Shown piece by piece: positions 28,145-34,110 of a DNA stretch of 64,000 nucleotides. Numbering within the stretch: the stretch's first letter is position 1; every line of letters starts with the position of its first letter. This DNA is from Abditibacteriaceae bacterium (lineage in GTDB: Bacteria > Armatimonadota > Abditibacteriia > Abditibacteriales > Abditibacteriaceae), in assembly GCA_019239895.1 (NCBI GenBank), contig JAFAZH010000031.1, forward strand, positions 37,080-101,079, given 5' to 3'. The notes under the pieces were generated by a model, which saw only the letters and a list, made by a program, of their open reading frames with translations, was not told the DNA's origin and did no database searches. The translations under genes were made by a program, and so were the position numbers.

Positions 28145-28173
28145 ATTATAAACCGTATTAAAACGTATTGCAA
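28145..28173 (-). promoter_or_regulatory. Sigma-70-type promoter for the helicase gene
   Basis: On the minus strand TTGCAA, a 17-nt spacer and a perfect TATAAT, placing the start of transcription about 45 nt before ATG 28091. The spacer and -35 contain the direct repeat AATACG-TTTT-AATACG (10-bp period), a plausible operator over the promoter. Confidence 0.65.
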
Positions 28174-28200
28174 GTCATTATTACACGGGTTATAACTAAG

Positions 28201-28240
28201 TGGTAGTCAGTGGTCGGTAGTCAGCTCGGTGGTCGGTTAC
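28201..28240. repeat. Heptad repeat (GGTAGTC family)
   Basis: Tandem degenerate 7-nt units (GGTAGTC, AGTGGTC, GGTAGTC). An inverted counterpart lies at 28516-28544, just before the repressor start, so the pair can fold over the whole control region. Confidence 0.65.
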
Positions 28241-28281
28241 AGCGACCGGAGGGCAAGGGCATCGTATGAGCTTGATTGTCA

Positions 28282-28317
28282 ATAACAATGGTAACATCAG
28301 TAACATTGGTAACAAAG
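28282..28317 (+). repeat. Iteron-like array, 4 x 9 bp (left)
   Basis: Four consecutive 9-nt units: ATAACAATG, GTAACATCA, GTAACATTG, GTAACAAAG. An inverted array of four 9-nt units lies at 28485-28520, and 17 nt (28299-28315 with 28495-28511) pair perfectly. Regular 9-bp phase beside a helicase gene suggests an origin or repressor sites. Confidence 0.7.
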
Positions 28318-28354
28318 TGATAGTTGCTACCGACCACCCATGAATGAATTCACA

Positions 28355-28420
28355 GGCTGCAAAACGAAGTCGCCCTGCGGCGACTGGGATAGTCCGCCCT
28401 GCGGACTTGGTCTTGCAGCC
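28355..28420. repeat. Cloverleaf palindromic repeat element
   Basis: An outer 8-bp stem (GGCTGCAA with TTGCAGCC) encloses two hairpins: GTCGCC-CTGC-GGCGAC (28369-28384) and AGTCCGC-CCT-GCGGACT (28391-28407). The layout predicts a three-way junction. It lies between the two inverted iteron-like arrays. Similar palindromic elements are scattered in many environmental bacterial genomes, but I cannot check copy number here. Confidence 0.65.
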
Positions 28421-28441
28421 CCCGTTTTAACCACTGGTCCA

Positions 28442-28459
28442 AAGTAGCAAGTTGAATTA
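28442..28459 (+). repeat. 18-bp inverted repeat, left copy
   Basis: AAGTAGCAAGTTGAATTA; its exact reverse complement is at 29816-29833, directly beyond an IS982 transposase remnant. The sequence resembles the end of that IS (compare TAGTAGCAACTTGG after the stop at 30449), so this may be a stranded IS end. It also contains the palindrome AAGTT-N5-AACTT. Confidence 0.6.
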
Positions 28460-28484
28460 ACTTGTATTAACTCACCACTATCAG

Positions 28485-28520
28485 GTTGTTACCGTTGTTA
28501 CCAATGTTACTATTGTTACC
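28485..28520 (-). repeat. Iteron-like array, 4 x 9 bp (right, inverted)
   Basis: Four units GTTGTTACC, GTTGTTACC, AATGTTACT, ATTGTTACC, the reverse orientation of the left array. They lie immediately upstream of the repressor's ATG 28555, so binding here could autoregulate it. The open frame starting at 28486 is merely the translation of these repeats. Confidence 0.7.
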
Positions 28521-28544
28521 GACTACCGACCACCGACTACCGAT
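28516..28544. repeat. Heptad repeat (inverted copy) before the repressor
   Basis: Units GACTACC, GACCACC, GACTACC: reverse orientation of the 28201-28240 run. Confidence 0.6.
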
Positions 28545-28554
28545 AGGAACAGCT

Positions 28555-29196
28555 ATGCCACGGCCTAAAACACTGGGAGAATTACAGCAGGTGCGCCAGG
28601 AGGTTTTATTTAAGCCTTCGGAATCGGTGCAACTGGATGAGTTTTTGAAGACCAAGGGCGCACGCCTGGGGTTACGCGTCAAACGGGCGACGTTTATTCA
28701 TGACCTCACCATGCGCGCCTTGGCCGACGAGATAGACGCGGCCACGCCACCCGCCGCAGGGATGGAGACTCCCGCACGGGCAGAGATTTCGTTTCCGGTG
28801 ATTGGCTCCGCCGTGTGCGGGCCGTGGGCGGACGCGGTGGCCGATACCCATGAAGTCCTGCTGCTCAGCGAGCACATGGCGAATTTGCTGGAAGCGCGCG
28901 ATGATGATGTCTTTATCCGCGCTCACGGCGAGAGTATGGAGCGAGCGGGCATCATTGACGGGGCCTTTGTCCTGCTACGTCCCTTAGCCCCCAGTGCCCG
29001 CCCACGCAGTGGCGAGATCGCCTTAGTGCAGATTCTCACGCGGGACGGCGATTGCCGCAGCACCCTCAAATACTGGCACGAGACGGGCGCTGGCCCACAT
29101 TTAACCGACGGCGATGGGAACTCTTACCCGCTCCCCGCAGATACCGAACGCCTCATCCCCGTCGCTGTGGCCAGAGGATTGGTGTCGAGGCTGTGA
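28555..29196 (+). CDS. S24-family self-cleaving repressor (LexA/UmuD-type)
   Basis: About 213 aa. The N-terminal part (PSESVQLDEFLK ... KRATFIHDLTMRAL) looks like a ribbon-helix-helix segment, not the usual HTH. The C-terminal S24 peptidase has the nucleophile Ser in AHGESMERAGIIDG, the Lys in STLKYW and a candidate self-cleavage site Cys-Gly in GSAVCGPWAD, as in UmuD. It should repress the element and cleave itself upon RecA activation. ATG 28555 is chosen because AGGA lies upstream and the longer frame from 28486 encodes only repeat sequence (LLPMLLLLPTTDHR). Divergent from the helicase gene. Confidence 0.8.
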   Translation: MPRPKTLGELQQVRQEVLFKPSESVQLDEFLKTKGARLGLRVKRATFIHDLTMRALADEIDAATPPAAGMETPARAEISFPVIGSAVCGPWADAVADTHEVLLLSEHMANLLEARDDDVFIRAHGESMERAGIIDGAFVLLRPLAPSARPRSGEIALVQILTRDGDCRSTLKYWHETGAGPHLTDGDGNSYPLPADTERLIPVAVARGLVSRL

Positions 29197-29199
29197 GGC

Positions 29200-29326
29200 G
29201 GTAGTCGGTGGTCGGTAGTCAGTTGTCGGTTAGGCAACCAGATACAAACGCAGTCGCTTTTACTGTGCCCATCCGCTACTGCCAGCCAATCACCGATTAC
29301 CGACAACTGACTACCGACTACCAAAC
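29200..29326. repeat. Heptad-repeat inverted pair between repressor and orphan ORF
   Basis: Left arm 29200-29233 and right arm about 29291-29326 share the core GGTAGTCAGTTGTCGGT in inverted orientation, able to form a long hairpin with a ~60-nt loop just upstream of the next ORF. Confidence 0.7.
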
Positions 29327-29329
29327 ATT

Positions 29330-29650
29330 ATGCTGACTCATCCTTATTCTTATCTCCACCGCACCATTACTGAGCCGCTACGTTTCGCCGATGGGCGCAC
29401 CTATGATGTGCTGCACTGCGACGTGGAGGTGGCGGGCACGGGTCGCCGCTGCGTGGTGGAGTTGTTGGAGCGTAAGTGGCAAATGCATCTGGAGTTCCAG
29501 GTCTATGCCGCCCCAGAGTTAAACTCCCTGCATCCTCCGGCGCTGGTGCAGTACGCGCGCCGCCGCATCATAGAATACCTGACCATCCATCGGCATCCCC
29601 TGCCCCGCTCGCGGGCCGAGCAGCCAATCCATATTCAGCTTCAGAGCTAA
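29330..29650 (+). CDS. Hypothetical protein of the island
   Basis: A 106-aa protein, ATG 29330, no evident RBS. It contains SYLHRTITEPLRFADGRTYD, a beta-rich middle (VVELLERKWQMHLEFQVY) and a C-terminal helix with YARRRIIEYLTIH. Base composition and third-position G/C match the neighbouring phage-like genes, which supports coding. I do not recognise a family. Its position after the repressor suggests an early-region gene. Confidence 0.5.
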   Translation: MLTHPYSYLHRTITEPLRFADGRTYDVLHCDVEVAGTGRRCVVELLERKWQMHLEFQVYAAPELNSLHPPALVQYARRRIIEYLTIHRHPLPRSRAEQPIHIQLQS

Positions 29651-29815
29651 ATATCCCGAGATTTGGCCCTTCGCCGGTTATTGTAGGACGACAGTAGAGG
29701 CTTAGCGATTTCTGACAAGACATCCTTTTCCGTAGAGGTGGCTCAGGATACCTTTTCAGGAGATATCCAATACAAGCCAGACAGCCTCCGGTCTATTTGA
29801 TTTTGCGTTAAGATA

Positions 29816-29833
29816 TAATTCAACTTGCTACTT
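29816..29833 (-). repeat. 18-bp inverted repeat, right copy (IS end)
   Basis: Exact reverse complement of 28442-28459. It directly follows the stop of the minus-strand transposase remnant and is therefore likely the terminal repeat of that IS. Confidence 0.6.
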
Positions 29834-30085
29834 ATAGACATTGAATTGAGAATACCAGCAGGAAACAGACCACCTTGTGCACGGGTTGAGCGATAAACTC
29901 TAACTACAAGGACAATGGGCGCTTAGAGTTTTTCTTGCGTTGCGGCTGTAAAGTCAGACCGGCCTCATGCAGCACATCCTTCCAGGTGTAGTCATTGTAA
30001 GCTTTATCAGCATCAGCCTAGATGGTGCTGCCAGTGGGCAAATCTGAGGCAAACTCTTTTAAGGCTTCAATACTCAAACCGGTGC
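29832..30085 (-). pseudogene. IS982-family transposase remnant (minus strand)
   Basis: Reading minus from about 30085: TGLSIEALKEFASDLPTGST, an in-frame stop (TAG), ADADKAYNDYTWKDVLHEAG, PQRKKNSKR, a second stop, then VVCFLLVFSIQC before TAA. These are C-terminal IS982 DDE transposase segments with the part equivalent to RQRVESTFSQLE deleted. It is clearly dead. Confidence 0.75.
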
Positions 30086-30089
30086 TCCG

Positions 30090-30449
30090 GTGGAGTTTGT
30101 GCTCACCTCAGGAGTAGTGGCGGACATCGACGGTTTCAGGTGCTTAACTTTAGACTTACCACCAGGGGCCAAAGTGCATGGCGACCGGGCCTATACTGAC
30201 TACCAAGAAGAAGACTTACTCTGGGTCGCCGGAGGTATTAAGGTGCAAGCACAACGCAAGGCTAATACCAAACGGCGCGTGGCACCTTGGCCTGAAGCTT
30301 TAGCCCGTCCGGTGCGGCAACGGGTGGAAAGCACTTTTAGTCAACTCGAAGCCTTGTTGCCACGTCACATCCACGCTGTGACGAGTCAAGGTTTGGTGCT
30401 CAAAGTGGTCTGTTTTCTGTTAGCGGTTTCCTTTGGCTATCTTAATTAG
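30090..30449 (+). pseudogene. IS982-family transposase, C-terminal fragment
   Basis: 119 residues: VHGDRAYTDYQEEDLL, RKANTKRR, RQRVESTFSQLEALLPRHIH and LKVVCFLLAVSFGYLN match the C-terminal third of IS982 transposases, including the final DDE glutamate region. The N-terminal two thirds are missing. It stands head-to-head with the minus-strand remnant, joining near the palindrome-like ACCGGTGCTCCGGT at about 30078. It ends 23 nt before the glycosyltransferase. Confidence 0.75.
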
Positions 30450-30472
30450 TAGCAACTTGGGTTAAGTAATAG

Positions 30473-31663
30473 ATGAAAAAGCGGCTTGCGATCGTTACAA
30501 CTCATCCCATTCAATACCAGGCTCCGATCTGGCGTCGGCTGGCACAATATCCTGATCTTGAAGTCCATGTTTACTTCGGCTCTGATTTTAGCATACGCGG
30601 CTATAAAGATAGCGGATTTGGAGTCGAAGTCAAGTGGGACGTGCCTTTAACTGAAGGTTATGCCCATACGTTTCTCTCCACTGACCCGCAAATTCAAGGC
30701 ACCGACGGCTTCTTTACATTAAGAGCTTCGCATCTTACAGCCAAGCTAAAAGAGTTTCAGCCTCATTGTGCTTTGGTCTGCGGCTACCTACCCTTCTTTT
30801 ATTTAGAGGCCATTGGCATCTTGCGGGCGCGGAAGATTCCAGTGTTGCTTAGAATGGAGGCTACCGATGAGAATAAGTTACGCTCTATAGGGAAGGATTT
30901 TCTTCGTTCACAAGCTTTACGTTTTATATATAGCCAATGTGCTCATTTCTTAGCGATTGGAAAGAATGCTGAGGCGCATTATTTGTTGAAGGGCGTGCCT
31001 CCTAATAAGATAACTAAATCTCTCTACTGCATTAATTCCGATAGCTTAGCAGATCAAGTGCTACTCTATCGCCAACACCGCGAAAAACTCCGTATGCAGA
31101 TGGGGTTTGGTGATGCACATACCGTTTTTGTGATTTCTGGCAAGTTGCTCGTAACTAAAGGGCTACTAGAAGTTATAGGTGCTTTGCAGACAATATCTGA
31201 GACAGCACGGCGAAGAATTGGGCTTATTGTCTTGGGCGATGGTGACTTACGGCCCGAGTTCCAAGCGCAATGCGAATCCCTGTTAGGTTCAAGAGCAGTT
31301 TTTACAGGTTTCCAGAATCAGAGTCAAATCGGCAAGTACTATGCCGCTGCCGACTGCCTCCTGTTCCCTTCGTGGAGCGAGACCTGGGGATTAGTTGTCA
31401 ATGAGGCACTTCAATTTGGACTCCCCGCCATTGTCAGCGATAAGGTAGGTTCCCATAGGGATCTTATCGTAGAAGGTCAAACCGGTTTTGCTTTTCCAAG
31501 CGGTGATACCCAACAACTTAAGGAAGCTATGATCAAGATGATGGATTTACTCCATCAACAACGCTCTATCATCGCCAAAGCCTGCCAGCAGCGAGTGAGT
31601 CATTACACAGTGGAAGCAGCCAGTCAAGGCATCCATGAGGCTGTTCTACAGACTACAATTTAA
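30473..31663 (+). CDS. Glycosyltransferase, GT4 family
   Basis: A 396-aa GT-B glycosyltransferase. The N terminus is MKKRLAIVTTHPIQYQAPIW, and the C-terminal domain has ISGKLLVTKGLLEVIGAL, VLGDGDLRPEF and the GT4 E-x7-E region PSWSETWGLVVNEALQFGLP. It is a paralogue of the 49019 product (MKKRLTIVISHPIQYHAPLY), so it belongs functionally to the polysaccharide locus although it now lies between the two phage-like blocks. It probably adds one sugar of the repeat unit at the inner membrane; donor and acceptor are unknown. Confidence 0.85.
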   Translation: MKKRLAIVTTHPIQYQAPIWRRLAQYPDLEVHVYFGSDFSIRGYKDSGFGVEVKWDVPLTEGYAHTFLSTDPQIQGTDGFFTLRASHLTAKLKEFQPHCALVCGYLPFFYLEAIGILRARKIPVLLRMEATDENKLRSIGKDFLRSQALRFIYSQCAHFLAIGKNAEAHYLLKGVPPNKITKSLYCINSDSLADQVLLYRQHREKLRMQMGFGDAHTVFVISGKLLVTKGLLEVIGALQTISETARRRIGLIVLGDGDLRPEFQAQCESLLGSRAVFTGFQNQSQIGKYYAAADCLLFPSWSETWGLVVNEALQFGLPAIVSDKVGSHRDLIVEGQTGFAFPSGDTQQLKEAMIKMMDLLHQQRSIIAKACQQRVSHYTVEAASQGIHEAVLQTTI

Positions 31664-31724
31664 ACCCGGTAGCGCCACAAGCCATTATGATACCGTCTGC
31701 GCTCACCTTTTCCTTTTTGACATT

Positions 31725-31754
31725 ATACAGGCTGTATCGACATACAGCCTGTAT
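31725..31754. terminator. Hairpin, possible terminator
   Basis: Perfect 13-bp stem ATACAGGCTGTAT / ATACAGCCTGTAT with loop CGAC, 61 nt after the glycosyltransferase stop. No U tract follows. Confidence 0.5.
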
Positions 31755-31846
31755 CTCGTAATTAGTGAACTTTAGCCGCAGCAACTAACCCCTCTCACTT
31801 TAAGCGAATAGCAATGTCCCATTTGGCCCTGCTTTTGTGGCCCTGC

Positions 31847-32004
31847 TCACGCTTCGTGCAGGTCAAAGTCGCCCAAGCTTTCTGGTTTGAACACCTGGTG
31901 GAAGATGCGGTTGGCGGTGGCGTGGTCGAAGATCCAGCGGCCGCCGGTTTTGCGCAGCTTATGGCGGCGCTCTAAGTCGCGGCAGCGACGGGTGACGCAC
32001 TGCG
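31847..32004 (-). pseudogene. 5'-truncated second copy of the winged-helix gene
   Basis: 158 nt nearly identical to 26108-26264. It encodes the C-terminal part (CVTRRCRDLERRHKLRKTGG then RWIFDHATANRIFHQVFKP) and ends ESLGDFDLHEA, five residues longer than copy 1 because of a 1-nt indel. The first ~27 residues are missing; homology stops abruptly at 32004. No other feature is seen between 32005 and the deacetylase stop at 32071. Confidence 0.8.
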
Positions 32005-32070
32005 ACGAAGCTATATTTTGCAACTGGGTCAGTGATGATGCACCTAAAGTGCCAAGGAGGAAGCTACAGT

Positions 32071-32979
32071 TTAGTCATTTAGGCCCACCTTTTTCCGCCA
32101 CTCCTCATAGCGGTCACTGCCATTATTGCGATTCCTTCCTTCTAAGCTCCTCCCGCTTTTTGCAGAAGACTTTTCTGCTACGCGACGTAAGTAGCGTGCG
32201 ACATACTGTAGGGCAGGTGCGGACCGGCGTAGGGGGGATGACTTTACGTTATCTATGTATCGCACAGGCTTCATGTTGGCGGCTTGTAACGCCGCAATTG
32301 AGCACGGGTCGCAAAGAGCTTCACGTTCAGCATTTCTATATGCTAATCCTGGTCGCTCGGTGTGAAAGAGGTGCATATCTGGAGCATCAAAATCGGGATG
32401 GGTTACAAGAGTATAGACGTCACTTTTAGCATCAAGGATGGCTTTAACCCACAAAGAACTTGGATTAGAACCTGCCGCTACCGGCAGTTTGCATACGCGT
32501 GACTCATGAACTAATCCTTCCCTCCTGGCTAAAATGAGTATCTGCAATTCTAATAGAGGTACTATTCTGCCTACGGTCATGTGTTCATCTATATACTTTA
32601 CAGGTAATCCGCAGGCGCGCGCGCGTGCTAATTGGGCTTTAATCTCCGCGATGGCCTCAGACATTTTAAATCCACTTTGCCATAAAGCCTGGGGCGAAGG
32701 AAGAAAATGCCCCCTACTATCTACCAAAGAGGGAACCTTATCAGGTGGTAGCACCGGACCCCACTTAATCCCATCCCATTCCGAAGTGAGAGTGACATGA
32801 AGTCCGATACATAAACCAGGTATGTCATTAAAAAGTTGAACCGCATGTTCAAAGGCTGGACCTGGTACCATGACTGATGCATTACGTAATAATCCCGCTC
32901 GCGCCGCTTCAGCAATTGCCTTATTAACACTTACACAAGACCCTGCATCGTCTCCTCGAATCACAAGTTGAATGGGCAT
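32071..32979 (-). CDS. YdjC/ChbG-family carbohydrate deacetylase
   Basis: A 302-aa TIM-barrel-like deacetylase. The family's metal-binding Asp pair is in VIRGDDAGSCVSVNKA, with the His in GLHVTLTSEW and YIDEHMTV further on. ChbG removes an N-acetyl group from chitin oligosaccharides; YdjC-like enzymes in polysaccharide loci probably deacetylate an amino sugar. It lies on the opposite strand, between the truncated winged-helix copy and repeat array 2. Confidence 0.8.
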   Translation of the reverse strand: MPIQLVIRGDDAGSCVSVNKAIAEAARAGLLRNASVMVPGPAFEHAVQLFNDIPGLCIGLHVTLTSEWDGIKWGPVLPPDKVPSLVDSRGHFLPSPQALWQSGFKMSEAIAEIKAQLARARACGLPVKYIDEHMTVGRIVPLLELQILILARREGLVHESRVCKLPVAAGSNPSSLWVKAILDAKSDVYTLVTHPDFDAPDMHLFHTERPGLAYRNAEREALCDPCSIAALQAANMKPVRYIDNVKSSPLRRSAPALQYVARYLRRVAEKSSAKSGRSLEGRNRNNGSDRYEEWRKKVGLND

Positions 32980-33091
32980 GTTCGCTGATTATAGCAAAGA
33001 ACTTCCATTTTGGCCACAGGTGGTAGATCATGGCAATTCTAAGGGAAGGACCCCAGAAAGGCCAGCGCCAGTGCCTAACACCCCCCCTCCC

Positions 33092-33259
33092 GTCGCCATC
33101 CCCGCCCGCTTCGTTGCCATCCTGGCCCACCCTGTTCTCATCAACGGAGCGTCCGTCCTCATCCCCGCCCGTTCCGGGGACATCAACGCGGCTTACGCAG
33201 ACATCCCCACACCTTCTGGGGACATCCCCGCGCCTTGCGCGCTCCTCCCCACAGCGGGC
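33092..33259 (+). repeat. 21-bp minisatellite, 8 units (array 2)
   Basis: Exactly eight 21-nt units on the plus strand, the same family as 7771-7938. One frame gives VAIPARF, VAILAHP, VLINGAS, VLIPARS, GDINAAY, ADIPTPS, GDIPAPC, ALLPTAG. Like array 1, it has 168 nt and lies in a spacer between divergent genes (deacetylase and FN3 operon). No promoter or RBS makes it look expressed as protein. Confidence 0.8.
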
Positions 33260-33341
33260 GGGACAAGGCTCCTTTGAAAAAAGTGTTCCGTTAGCAAACT
33301 TCTTTTCAACGAAAAGCTACCCTACCCCAAGCGTCGCTTTA

Positions 33342-33485
33342 GAATGGTAGTCGGCTATCGGTAGTCGGTGGTCGGTTATCGGTAGTCGGTGGGAAATACC
33401 AGAGGCTAAGGACATCGTTTGACCCTGGTTGCCTCCACTGGCTACCGACTACCGACCACTGACTACCGATAGCCGACTACCATTC
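33342..33485. repeat. Long inverted heptad repeat upstream of the FN3/PLD/capsid operon
   Basis: Arms 33342-33376 and 33451-33485 are 35 nt each with one mismatch. They consist of GGTAGTC/GGCTATC/GGTAGTC/GGTGGTC heptads, and the loop is 74 nt. The right arm ends 3 nt before the AAGGAG RBS of the operon, so the hairpin would sit in its 5' leader. Confidence 0.8.
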
Positions 33486-33498
33486 CCAAGGAGACCCC

Positions 33499-34110
33499 AT
33501 GAACGATTATCTGCCCCGCAAAGATGCTGACGCCCTGACGTTTGTGACCACCCTGGCCGCGACGTTAGCGGCGAACCCGGCTTCCTATGGCCTGACGGCC
33601 AATGATGTGACGCCCCTGACCAACAAGGCCAACGAACTGGGGCAGGCGTTGCAGGATGTAGACGCCCTCAAGAGCGCGGCCTCGGCGGGCGTGGCACACA
33701 AAGAGGACATCCGTGCCGCCCTGGAGAGTCTGGTGCGCCCACTCGTGGCGCAGATTCAGGCGAACCCAGCCGTGACGGCGCAACTCAAGACACAGGCCGG
33801 GCTGCCCGTCTATGATACCACGCCCAGTGCCACGGCTCCGCAGGTGCCAACGGACCTCGTGGTGCAGCCGCAGGCCAACGGCGTGCATGTCCTCTCGTGG
33901 AACCGCAACGGCAACCTACCGGGCACCCAGTTTATCATTGAGGCCAAAACCGGCACTGCCACCGAGTTCGTGCGGGTGGATGTTATCACTGCCACGAGCT
34001 ATGAACACCCCGGCCAGAAGGCGGGCGTGCCGGTGGTGTATCGGGTGCGGGCGCGGCGCAGTAGCGGCGAGTCGGGTAATTCCAATGAAGCAGGAGCCTA
34101 TCTATCATGA
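33499..34110 (+). CDS. FN3-domain protein with helical N terminus
   Basis: A 203-aa protein with strong RBS AAGGAG. The N-terminal ~110 residues (MNDYLPRKDADALTFVTTLA) are Ala-rich and helical. A fibronectin type III domain follows (about 118-200), with LVVQPQANGVHVLSWNRNG and VPVVYRVRARRSSGESG. No signal peptide is seen. Similar small helical-plus-FN3 proteins occur in environmental bacteria with no known role; in phages FN3 domains decorate structural proteins. Its stop overlaps the next start (ATGA). Confidence 0.65.
   Translation: MNDYLPRKDADALTFVTTLAATLAANPASYGLTANDVTPLTNKANELGQALQDVDALKSAASAGVAHKEDIRAALESLVRPLVAQIQANPAVTAQLKTQAGLPVYDTTPSATAPQVPTDLVVQPQANGVHVLSWNRNGNLPGTQFIIEAKTGTATEFVRVDVITATSYEHPGQKAGVPVVYRVRARRSSGESGNSNEAGAYLS

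Noticed and set aside
28486..28554. N-terminal extension of the S24 repressor
   Set aside because: Encodes only translated repeats (Leu/Pro-rich); the RBS supports ATG 28555.
28201..29326. Heptad and 9-bp repeat runs considered as CRISPR arrays
   Set aside because: Units are 7 or 9 nt in direct tandem without unique spacers, and no cas gene is present.
31887..32429. 180-aa plus-strand ORF
   Set aside because: Antisense to the winged-helix fragment and the deacetylase, both of which have clear family motifs on the minus strand.
32972..33277. 101-aa ORF over the second 21-bp array
   Set aside because: Same reason; its 5' part overlaps the deacetylase start on the opposite strand and is not repeat-like.
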